7,859 nucleotides of DNA from an uncultured bacterium (GTDB lineage Bacteria; Bacillota; Clostridia; Lachnospirales; Lachnospiraceae): positions 1 through 7,859 of the forward strand of contig CAJMNU010000067.1 in NCBI GenBank assembly GCA_905214855.1. Reading direction: 5' to 3'. How positions within the stretch are numbered: the first letter of the stretch is position 1; each line of letters begins with the position of its first letter. The position numbers and the translations under genes were made by a program. The notes beneath the pieces are model-generated. The model ran no database searches and was not told the origin of the DNA. It worked only from the letters and a program-made list of their open reading frames with translations. Of the stretch, positions 1 through 6,364 are shown piece after piece.

Positions 1-766
1 CTCCCCACTGTCTCTTTTTTAACTGTTTTTGGATCTCTTTTAATAAATCTGCTGCTTCTTCCTCGTCAATATCAAAATCTGCATTTCTCATGATCCTAAA
101 TGGATGTGCACAGATGATCTCATAATTAAGGAACAATTTTTCCATATTATGCTCTATAATTTCTTCCAAAAGGATCACTTTCTGTTTATTTTCCTCTTCT
201 GGAAGAGTTACAATCCTTGGAAGAACACTTGGCACTTGCACCATTGCAAATTCCAGTTCTTTCTCGCCTTCCTTTTTTTGCACCAAAGCAGCAATATTCA
301 GTGATTTGTTGCGTACCAGAGGGAATGGTCTGGATGAGTCCACTGCCATAGGAGTCAAAACAGGATACACTTCCTCCATAAAATACTGATTCAAAAACGC
401 TTCTTCTTTTTTACTCAGATTTTCATGGCTGCTGATCAGGGTAAGTCCCTTCTGTTTGAGCGCTGGCAAAAGAGATCTATTATATGTAGAATACTGCATT
501 TCGACCAACTCATGTGTTTTCTTTCCAATCTCGATCAGCTGCTCTTGTGCCGTCATGCCTGCAATATCTTTCTTTGTGTATTTTGCATGTACCATATCCT
601 TTAATGAAGCTACACGGACCATAAAAAACTCATCCAGATTCGATGCGGTAATGCTCAAAAATTTCAAACGTTCAAACAGCGGCAGGCTCTTGTCTCGTGC
701 CTCACTCAAAACCCGATAATTAAACTCCAGCCAGCTCAATTCTCGGTTTACATACTTTTCTCCCAT
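1..766 (-). CDS. ppk1: Polyphosphate kinase 1 (Ppk1), N-terminal 255 residues, cut by the window edge
   Basis: Ppk1 reversibly moves the gamma-phosphate of ATP onto a growing inorganic polyphosphate chain, usually at the membrane. The visible part covers the PP_kinase N domain (about residues 5-110, with ELSWLEFN at 9-16 and SNLDEFFMVR at 42-51) and much of the middle domain (PVLTPMAVDSSRPFP, then the acidic NADFDIDEEEA and KKRQWG segments). Asn43 in SNLDEF matches the E. coli Asn45 that contacts the ATP base. The catalytic histidines lie in the C-terminal half, outside the window. The start is ATG at 764-766, with a strong ribosome-binding site GGAGGGG (774-780) seven bases upstream. That site sits in the last codons of the ppx-like gene, and the ppx stop TAG lies between it and the ATG, so translation is probably coupled. 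No frameshift is seen in the visible part. The family call is firm; whether the rest is intact cannot be judged. Confidence 0.95.
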   Translation of the reverse strand, partial: MGEKYVNRELSWLEFNYRVLSEARDKSLPLFERLKFLSITASNLDEFFMVRVASLKDMVHAKYTKKDIAGMTAQEQLIEIGKKTHELVEMQYSTYNRSLLPALKQKGLTLISSHENLSKKEEAFLNQYFMEEVYPVLTPMAVDSSRPFPLVRNKSLNIAALVQKKEGEKELEFAMVQVPSVLPRIVTLPEEENKQKVILLEEIIEHNMEKLFLNYEIICAHPFRIMRNADFDIDEEEAADLLKEIQKQLKKRQWG

Positions 767-769
767 TTC

Positions 770-2311
770 CTATCCCCTCCGTTTTTGTTTTAATACCGGT
801 CTGATTCCAAAAATCTCTTCAAAGAAATCTGCTTTCTGATCAAATGTATAAATTTCCAATGACATATCTTTCTGATATGGCGATGTAATGACCAGCTTTC
901 CTTCCCTTGCCATCATTTTAGCATTGGCACATTTTTGCTTATGACTGCGATCCATAGAATTCGCAAGCCTCAGGATCGCTGTCATCTTTGCGATCACGAT
1001 CACATCCTCATCCATTAGACTGCTCTCTGGTGTCTTTACATCACTATAATGGAATGTTTCCAGATTATATCTCACCACATTCGCAATAATCTCACGTTCC
1101 CGATGGGATAAACCGATAATCTCTGTAAACATGATAATATCATATGCACATTCACTTGGTGCTTTCATACTGATAAACTTACCGCAGGCATGGAGAATCG
1201 CTGCAATCTGGAGCAGCAAGCGATGTCGTTCCTCAAGTCCATGATATTTTTTCATGGCATCAAAGATATCCAGAACATGCTTCTCGATCATCTGTGTATG
1301 GGAAGTATGGCATCGATAGCGTTTTGCCATATTTCTGGATGCACTCAGGATATCTTCCTGAAAATCGTGCTTGTACTTGATTTTTTTCGTGATCTCTGCA
1401 TAATCTGCCACAATCCCATCGATCAGAAAAACTCCAGGCACCCAAACACATTTTGCTCCAGTACTCTCCAGAATTCTCTTTGCTGTCATAACACATGGCT
1501 TGACCATAGCCGCATATTCTGTGGTCAGATCAAAACTGTCTTCTATTGTATTATTACTCATTTCAGTAATATGTGTACACAGTTTTAAAAATTCTTCTGC
1601 ATCGATCAATCCATTTTTTTCTTTTCCATGCAGATATTTTGCCCAGAATAAAAGACTGTCTCCCACTAAGATCAGATTCTTTACTTCCCTCTCTTTGAGA
1701 TACATTTTTTTAAAGGTATGAAGTTCATTGTCAACCACTTCTTCTAAAATATTCTGATGTACCTGCTCACTTTCCTGAATCATAGACTGGACTTCATGGA
1801 TCCTCATTGCCCCTAACTGAAGGTTCTGTGTACTTACAAGAGCATCTTGGTCAAAAAGAGAAACTTGTGTGCTTCCAAATCCTAAACTTGCTACTGCAGT
1901 CCCCTCTTGGATCAGCTGGTCAAACATTTCTCCTTTGATCGCAATTGCTTTATAAAGCAAAAAGCGCTGTTCTGAATTGCTGATAACATGGATTTCCAAA
2001 CCAGTGCGAACCCGTATCTGATCCAATACGATCCGTCGATTTTTTGCCTCACGGATAGCACTGGTCGCATAAGCACAATATGCTTCCACATGATAAGAAT
2101 CCTTTATTCTGGCAAAATCACTCAAAACCAGACACAGCTCCTCAACCATACTGTAACTGATCTTCTCATTTGTAAAGGTATCCTTTCCCAGAGCAATCTC
2201 ATGGCGGACATGTTCTATTTCCTTCACACCAAACTTAGAAGAAATCTCAAAAATCCCAAGTTCCAGCGCAAATGTCCCCACTTCAATCGCTGCAAATAAA
2301 TGAATTGCCAT
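770..2311 (-). CDS. Ppx/GppA-family protein with HD-like C-terminal domain; active site looks degenerate
   Basis: The family (exopolyphosphatase / pppGpp phosphatase) has an ASKHA fold and normally releases phosphate from polyphosphate or pppGpp. In the 513-residue product the first phosphate loop is AAIEVGTFALEL (7-18), the next conserved segment is ISNSEQRFL (110-118), the second phosphate loop is SLGFGSTQ (142-149), and an HD-type helical domain spans about 335-470 (LHACGKFISM at 373-382, GLSHRERE at 400-407). Aligned by eye with E. coli Ppx, Glu121 becomes Gln115, Asp143 becomes Ser142 and Glu150 becomes Gln149. The HD pair reads His374-Ala375. The ORF is otherwise intact and full length, so it is not a decayed gene. 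An in-frame ATG at 2341 would add ten residues, but ATG 2311 is preferred because AGGAGGG lies six bases upstream. It is about 55 bp downstream of the DUF815 gene and 3 bp before ppk1. Family membership is firm; activity is doubtful. It could be a polyphosphate or nucleotide sensor. Confidence 0.9.
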   Translation of the reverse strand: MAIHLFAAIEVGTFALELGIFEISSKFGVKEIEHVRHEIALGKDTFTNEKISYSMVEELCLVLSDFARIKDSYHVEAYCAYATSAIREAKNRRIVLDQIRVRTGLEIHVISNSEQRFLLYKAIAIKGEMFDQLIQEGTAVASLGFGSTQVSLFDQDALVSTQNLQLGAMRIHEVQSMIQESEQVHQNILEEVVDNELHTFKKMYLKEREVKNLILVGDSLLFWAKYLHGKEKNGLIDAEEFLKLCTHITEMSNNTIEDSFDLTTEYAAMVKPCVMTAKRILESTGAKCVWVPGVFLIDGIVADYAEITKKIKYKHDFQEDILSASRNMAKRYRCHTSHTQMIEKHVLDIFDAMKKYHGLEERHRLLLQIAAILHACGKFISMKAPSECAYDIIMFTEIIGLSHREREIIANVVRYNLETFHYSDVKTPESSLMDEDVIVIAKMTAILRLANSMDRSHKQKCANAKMMAREGKLVITSPYQKDMSLEIYTFDQKADFFEEIFGIRPVLKQKRRG

Positions 2312-2317
2312 AGTAGT

Positions 2318-2324
2318 CCCTCCT
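2318..2324 (-). promoter_or_regulatory. Ribosome-binding site that decides the ppx-like start
   Basis: AGGAGGG on the minus strand, six bases before ATG 2311. It favours the shorter 513-residue form over an upstream in-frame ATG at 2341, which has no comparable site. Confidence 0.75.
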
Positions 2325-2366
2325 TTTCCCTTGATGTCCATAAATCAAATGTCATATTTCTTCACT

Positions 2367-3641
2367 TTAGTTAGTGGCAGTATCCATACGTCCCATCAAC
2401 CAGACAATAAACTGCTCTGCACTCCGTCCTGACATACCTCCATGATTTAATTCCCACTGATTTGCCAAAAGAAGCAACTTCTCTTCTGGCATATCAACAC
2501 CACGTTTTTTCGCCAGTTCCAGAACAATATTTTGAAATTCCGACTTATCCGGTACTCCATAATAAATCGTAACTCCGAAACGTGCTGCCAAAGACAGTTT
2601 TTCCTGAACAGTATCATTCATGTGCAGTTCGTCATCTAACTCACGCTTGTCACTAAACTTTTCCAGTATCAGATGCCGTCTGTTAGAAGTCGCATAGATC
2701 AATACATTTTTAGGGCGTTTCCCAAGACCACCTTCAATGATCGCTTTTAAATACTTATACTCTAATTCCGACTCTTCAAAAGACAGGTCATCCATATAAA
2801 TAATAAATTTATAATTTCTGTCTTTTACCTGATCGATCACGTCAGAAAGGCACTGAAACTGGTGTTTATAGATCTCGATCATACGCAGCCCACGCTCATA
2901 ATATGTATTCAAAATAGCCTTAATGCTTGAAGATTTTCCTGTTCCGCTGTCACCAAACAAAAGACAGTTATTCGCAGCTTTCCCCTCGATAAAAGCCTCT
3001 GTATTTTCAATAAGTTTTCTCTTCTGGCTCTCATATCCGATCAGATCATCCAAATAGACATGTTCCACATTTGTGATCGGTTCGATCTGTACTTTCTCAT
3101 CTTTCTGTACCACACGAAATGCCTTGTTCAAGCCAAATTTTCCCACTCCAAACTCTTTATAAAAACCAGTCACACAATTCTTAAATTCTTCTACACTTTC
3201 TGCCTGCTCCAAAGCCCCTGACAGCTCCATGATACGATTTCTGACCCGTCTGTTAAAAACTTTTCCGCTTCCACTTGGCTGTCTGTAATGAGACAGGATC
3301 TCCCATACCCCATCTGCATCCAATGTTTTTATATCTTTCTTAAAAAGTTCCATCAAAATCTTAATATCATGGTCTACCAGACAAGCCACGTCTCCCTCCG
3401 CCTGTCCCTTGATCTCACATGCCGTGCTGAATGGATTTTCATGATCTGCCAGACAAAGCGCCAAAAACGCATGCCACAGGTTTCCCTCCAGTCCATATGT
3501 ATCTGCAAGTTCCACCAGTCTTCCGGCAAGTTCACTGCTCTCTTCCAGATCCAATGTATCTGTCTCAAACAACTTTTCCATCCGTTCTAACAAATCCTGA
3601 TCTGCCATATTTCTGTATAAAATCAACTGTCCTGCTCTCAT
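2367..3641 (-). CDS. DUF815-family AAA+ ATPase of unknown role
   Basis: This is a soluble P-loop ATPase resembling the DUF815 family, whose cellular role is not established. Counting from an in-frame ATG at 3653 (428 residues), Walker A is GDSGTGKSS (234-242), Walker B is FIIYMDDLSFE (283-293) with the acidic pair Asp288-Asp289, sensor 1 is in YATSNRRH (320-327), and a sensor-2-like arginine lies in MSGRSAEQF (407-415). About 190 N-terminal residues are helical-looking, with no motif I recognise. No membrane segment is seen. The start is uncertain. ATG 3653 touches AGGAG (3654-3658) with no spacer, so ATG 3641, 12 bases from it, is preferred (424 residues). AGGAG overlaps the pheA stop codon (TAG at 3657-3659), which suggests coupled translation. 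The motifs look intact, so ATP hydrolysis is likely; the substrate or partner is unknown. Confidence 0.88.
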   Translation of the reverse strand: MRAGQLILYRNMADQDLLERMEKLFETDTLDLEESSELAGRLVELADTYGLEGNLWHAFLALCLADHENPFSTACEIKGQAEGDVACLVDHDIKILMELFKKDIKTLDADGVWEILSHYRQPSGSGKVFNRRVRNRIMELSGALEQAESVEEFKNCVTGFYKEFGVGKFGLNKAFRVVQKDEKVQIEPITNVEHVYLDDLIGYESQKRKLIENTEAFIEGKAANNCLLFGDSGTGKSSSIKAILNTYYERGLRMIEIYKHQFQCLSDVIDQVKDRNYKFIIYMDDLSFEESELEYKYLKAIIEGGLGKRPKNVLIYATSNRRHLILEKFSDKRELDDELHMNDTVQEKLSLAARFGVTIYYGVPDKSEFQNIVLELAKKRGVDMPEEKLLLLANQWELNHGGMSGRSAEQFIVWLMGRMDTATN

Positions 3642-3656
3642 ATTCCCGTTCATCTC

Positions 3657-4811
3657 CTACTCTGCCAAGCCAGTTCCATGGGAATAATAATTTCCAAGGA
3701 TCTTTACATTGGATGCTTCACTGAAAATACCTTTTAATGCATTTCTGACACCTGCATCTGCCAGATTTCCCTCTATATCTACAAAGAAACGATATTCCCA
3801 TGTTCTCCCAATGATAGGACGAGACTCAATTTTCATCATATTGACATGATTAAAAATAAAATTTCCCAACATATTATATAGAGAACCACTCACATGAGGA
3901 AGTTCAAAACACAGACTCACTTTATTGGCTCTCTTCTCATATACTGGATGTTTGGACACCACAATAAAACGGGTCGTATTATTTTTATTGTACTGGATTT
4001 CACGCTGCAGCACCTTTAAACCATATAACTTTCCGGCAATCTCACTTGCCACTGCTGCCTGTGTCTTATCCTGATCATCCAACACTTTTTTGGCTGCTAT
4101 GGCTGTATTTTCCACACTGATCTGTTTCCATTCTCTGTGTTCATTCAAAAATACTGAACTTTGCATCAACGCCTGAGGATGAGAAAATACCGTTTTTACA
4201 TCCAAAATATCAGCATCTTTTGTTCCAAGAAGAGCATGGCTGATCGGAACACAGATCTCAGCCACAATATAATTATGGTACTTCACAAGCAGATCATAGT
4301 TATCTGTCACCGCACCTGCTGAAGAGTTTTCAATGGGAAGAACTGCATAATCTGCCTTTTCTTCTTCCACTTCCCTCATTGCATCATCCCATGTTTTTAC
4401 ATGATACATAGGAGTTTCTTCTCCAAAATACTGGATCGCCGCAGCCTGACTGTAAGCTCCCTCTACTCCTTGATACACCACACGGATCTGCTTCATTGGC
4501 AGGCTGTCTATCTGATGAAATCCCATCTCTACTTCCTGACCATATTTTGCCAAAATCTGATACTGATACCGTCTGCTGATCGTCATCACCTGAGAGAAAA
4601 TCTCACGCATTGCCTGACTGTTAAAACTGCTATGAGCCTGAGAACCCACTGCCTCCAGTTTCTGTTCCTCTCTCTCTTTATCATATACAGCTTTTCCTGT
4701 CTGTATCTTATATTCAGCCACTTCGGATGTCAGACGCATACGTTCCTCTAATAAATCCACAATATCATGGTCGATCACATCCAGTTGTTTTCTTATCTCC
4801 TGTAAGTCCAT
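3657..4811 (-). CDS. pheA: Bifunctional chorismate mutase / prephenate dehydratase (P-protein)
   Basis: Converts chorismate to prephenate and then to phenylpyruvate, the committed branch to phenylalanine. Residues 1-90 are an AroQ-type chorismate mutase. Arg7, Arg24, Lys35, Asp44, Arg47 and Glu48 match the E. coli P-protein set (Arg11, Arg28, Lys39, Asp48, Arg51, Glu52) at a constant offset of four; Gln83 may be the last active-site residue. Residues about 109-286 are the dehydratase, with GVEGAYSQ (115-122), PIENSSAGAV (159-168) and the catalytic TRF motif (280-282). Residues about 297-375 are a regulatory ACT domain. It keeps ESRP (329-332), linked to phenylalanine binding, but the usual GALV motif reads GSLY (309-312). 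Length (384) is normal for the fusion. ATG 4811 is the first start in frame and fits the family N-terminus, although its ribosome-binding site is weak. Feedback inhibition by phenylalanine is likely but inferred. Confidence 0.96.
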   Translation of the reverse strand: MDLQEIRKQLDVIDHDIVDLLEERMRLTSEVAEYKIQTGKAVYDKEREEQKLEAVGSQAHSSFNSQAMREIFSQVMTISRRYQYQILAKYGQEVEMGFHQIDSLPMKQIRVVYQGVEGAYSQAAAIQYFGEETPMYHVKTWDDAMREVEEEKADYAVLPIENSSAGAVTDNYDLLVKYHNYIVAEICVPISHALLGTKDADILDVKTVFSHPQALMQSSVFLNEHREWKQISVENTAIAAKKVLDDQDKTQAAVASEIAGKLYGLKVLQREIQYNKNNTTRFIVVSKHPVYEKRANKVSLCFELPHVSGSLYNMLGNFIFNHVNMMKIESRPIIGRTWEYRFFVDIEGNLADAGVRNALKGIFSEASNVKILGNYYSHGTGLAE

Positions 4812-4852
4812 ACTCGCTTTTTATCCCTTTCTGATCGTTTCCTGTTCCCCCT

Positions 4853-4872
4853 CTAATACATCCTAATACATC
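4853..4872. repeat. Perfect 2 x 10 bp tandem repeat in the pheA leader
   Basis: CTAATACATC occurs twice head to tail (4853-4862 and 4863-4872), 42 to 61 bases upstream of the pheA ATG. The 10-base period places both copies on nearly the same face of the helix, which would suit a cooperative regulator; a chance duplication is equally possible. The rest of the 154-bp gap is strongly purine-rich in the transcript sense. I saw no T-box motif, no terminator hairpin and no good -35/-10 pair in it; TATAAG and TATAAA occur but lack a matching -35. Confidence 0.6.
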
Positions 4873-4965
4873 TGTCCTTTTCTCTTATAGGAACTGCCTT
4901 TTCATTTGTTTTTGCTTTCTCTTTCTTTATAAGATTGATTCTTTTTTCCTTTTCTTTTGTTTTCC

Positions 4966-5721
4966 TCACTTGTCTGTCTTCTCTGCCCGTTCTTTCATCT
5001 GTGCCTCCAGCATAGAAAGGATCACACTGCGCACATATGCTCCGGCAAATTTTCTCTGTTCAGGTTCTAGTTCCTTTAAGTTGATCGGTTTGCCATATTC
5101 TACGATCACATGAGATTTTTTCATTCTCGGCATCTGTTTCTCAAAAATCTCAGCCGTTCCCGTCATCGCTACCGGAATCACATAACACCCTGATTTTTCT
5201 GCAATTTTCAGGCTTCCCTCTTTAAAAGGAAGAAGCTCTAACACCTCACCTCTGTTACGTGTTCCTTCTGGGAAAATCCAGACAGAAATACCATTTTTCA
5301 CTTGCTGAATTCCTGCTAAGATCGTTTTTAATCCTTCTTTAGGATTGGTTCTGTCCAAAAAAAGGCAATTGACCAGTCTCATCCATCCTGATAAACCGGG
5401 AATCTTTTCCATCTCTTTTTTTGCCACAAATCCCATCAACCCCGGAACAGTCGTGTAACCAACCAGAATATCAAAATAACTTCTGTGATTTCCCACAAAC
5501 AGCACCGCACGGTCTGTTGGTATATTCTCTGCTCCCCGCACGGTTACCTTTGTCCCTGTGATCCGTAAAATCATACGGAAAACACGCTGCACAATATGCA
5601 GACTTTTTCTGTTCTTTTTATCTGGATCTGTTTCTCCCACTTTGTTAAGCCACATTCTTACTCCTGTACTAAAAAACAAGAATAAAATCACCGCCAAAGC
5701 CACCAGAATAAAACGTATCAT
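4966..5721 (-). CDS. plsC: 1-acyl-sn-glycerol-3-phosphate acyltransferase (PlsC family)
   Basis: Adds the second acyl chain to lysophosphatidate to give phosphatidate at the cytoplasmic membrane. The 251-residue product opens with one hydrophobic helix (about 3-20), a likely membrane anchor. The acyltransferase motifs follow in order: NHRSYFD (78-84) with the His79-X4-Asp84 catalytic pair, a motif II region with FLDRTN (121-126), FPEGTR (150-155) for glycerol-phosphate binding, and VIPVAM (181-186). Length is normal and all motifs are intact. ATG 5721 is chosen over an in-frame TTG at 5739 because GGAGGT (5726-5731) lies four bases upstream of it. It has its own promoter (5785-5813). It follows the CmpB-like gene by 86 bp and precedes the pheA leader by 154 bp, with no terminator between. 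Acyl donor preference (acyl-ACP or acyl-CoA) cannot be read from the sequence. Confidence 0.94.
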   Translation of the reverse strand: MIRFILVALAVILFLFFSTGVRMWLNKVGETDPDKKNRKSLHIVQRVFRMILRITGTKVTVRGAENIPTDRAVLFVGNHRSYFDILVGYTTVPGLMGFVAKKEMEKIPGLSGWMRLVNCLFLDRTNPKEGLKTILAGIQQVKNGISVWIFPEGTRNRGEVLELLPFKEGSLKIAEKSGCYVIPVAMTGTAEIFEKQMPRMKKSHVIVEYGKPINLKELEPEQRKFAGAYVRSVILSMLEAQMKERAEKTDK

Positions 5722-5725
5722 ATGC

Positions 5726-5731
5726 ACCTCC
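5726..5731 (-). promoter_or_regulatory. Ribosome-binding site that decides the plsC start
   Basis: GGAGGT on the minus strand, four bases before ATG 5721. It rules against the in-frame TTG at 5739, which lies upstream of this site. Confidence 0.75.
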
Positions 5732-5784
5732 AAAAGCAAATCAGACTCTTACCTTATCTGGTTCTGTCCGATAGTTATTTTTTC

Positions 5785-5813
5785 ATTATAGTCAACTTAT
5801 GATAGAATTACAA
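5785..5813 (-). promoter_or_regulatory. Sigma-A-type promoter for plsC
   Basis: On the minus strand a -35 box TTGTAA (5808-5813, four of six matches to TTGACA) is followed after exactly 17 bases by a perfect -10 box TATAAT (5785-5790). Transcription would start near 5778, leaving a leader of roughly 55-60 bases before the plsC ATG. The -35 box overlaps the stop codon of the CmpB-like gene. It is the clearest promoter in the window and could also serve the downstream pheA-ppk1 run, as no terminator separates them. Confidence 0.7.
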
Positions 5814-6323
5814 GGTCTGTTCTGGTGCTTTTCTGGTGATTTTTTCCATCAATAATCCTGTAGCAAACCAAAATGGCGCAAAATCCAAACGGATCAATCC
5901 ATCTATATTTGTCGGGCATCCCGTATAATCCCAAGGACATATTCCCATATGCCTCAATAACAAACCGCTTGCATACTCAACTGCAAAGATCAGCACCATA
6001 AAGAAAAGACCATGACGAACATATTTTGGCCATACTGACCTCTCATTCCAATCTACAATCTGTCTGTACGGTTCATCTACCCAATGATCTATGGTATCTG
6101 CGATCGGGGCTAACAATGCTCCCATTCCATAAATTGGAAACATCAAAAAAGAAGTATGTGCTGTCATACTAAAATCATGTCTCAGCAAAGAACCAGCAGA
6201 TGTAAATATCACCTCCAGACACCAGCCAGCAATTCCGCAGCGGATAAAATCCCTTATCAATGATGGATATTGTTTGTCTCTTTCTTTTTTTACATATAGT
6301 TGTATTGTTTTCTTTGTCTTCAT
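5808..6323 (-). CDS. CmpB-like multi-pass membrane protein (PF06541 type, 'putative ABC transporter permease')
   Basis: A small membrane protein of 171 residues. Despite the family label there is no ABC ATPase nearby, so a transport role is not supported here. Hydrophobic segments lie at about 28-44, 58-76, 105-123 and 145-159. The family signature is recognisable: GWCLEVIF (33-40), PIYGMGALL (63-71), AVEYASGLLL (114-123), CPWDY (129-133) and NIDGLIRLDFAPFW (139-152). The start is uncertain. ATG 6323 gives the lysine-rich N-terminus expected of relatives but has only a weak ribosome-binding site. The frame stays open upstream to a GTG at 6416, inside the cls 3' end, which would add 31 residues including a hydrophobic stretch. 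The stop is shared with the -35 box of plsC. It lies 41 bases downstream of the cls stop, so it was probably once co-transcribed with cls. Confidence 0.75.
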   Translation of the reverse strand: MKTKKTIQLYVKKERDKQYPSLIRDFIRCGIAGWCLEVIFTSAGSLLRHDFSMTAHTSFLMFPIYGMGALLAPIADTIDHWVDEPYRQIVDWNERSVWPKYVRHGLFFMVLIFAVEYASGLLLRHMGICPWDYTGCPTNIDGLIRLDFAPFWFATGLLMEKITRKAPEQTL

Positions 6324-6364
6324 ATGTTCTAGTATAAAGACAAATCCTAAATTTATACCTATAC

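Noticed and set aside
104..719. Plus-strand open frames opposite ppk1, and similar plus-strand frames throughout the window.
   Set aside because: They lie antisense to well-supported genes, have low-complexity or Cys/Ser/Phe-rich translations without recognisable domains, and lack convincing ribosome-binding sites.
1260..1496. Second minus-strand frame inside the ppx-like gene.
   Set aside because: It is an alternate-frame shadow of the 513-residue gene, with no domain or start signal of its own.
4826..4895. GTTCC / GGAAC pairing in the pheA leader as a possible riboswitch stem.
   Set aside because: Only five base pairs across a loop of nearly 40 bases with a mismatch after them; no known riboswitch or T-box consensus accompanies it.
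4873..4965. T-rich runs after plsC as a possible terminator.
   Set aside because: The T-runs are on the plus strand. In the plsC transcript they are A-runs, and no stable hairpin precedes them.
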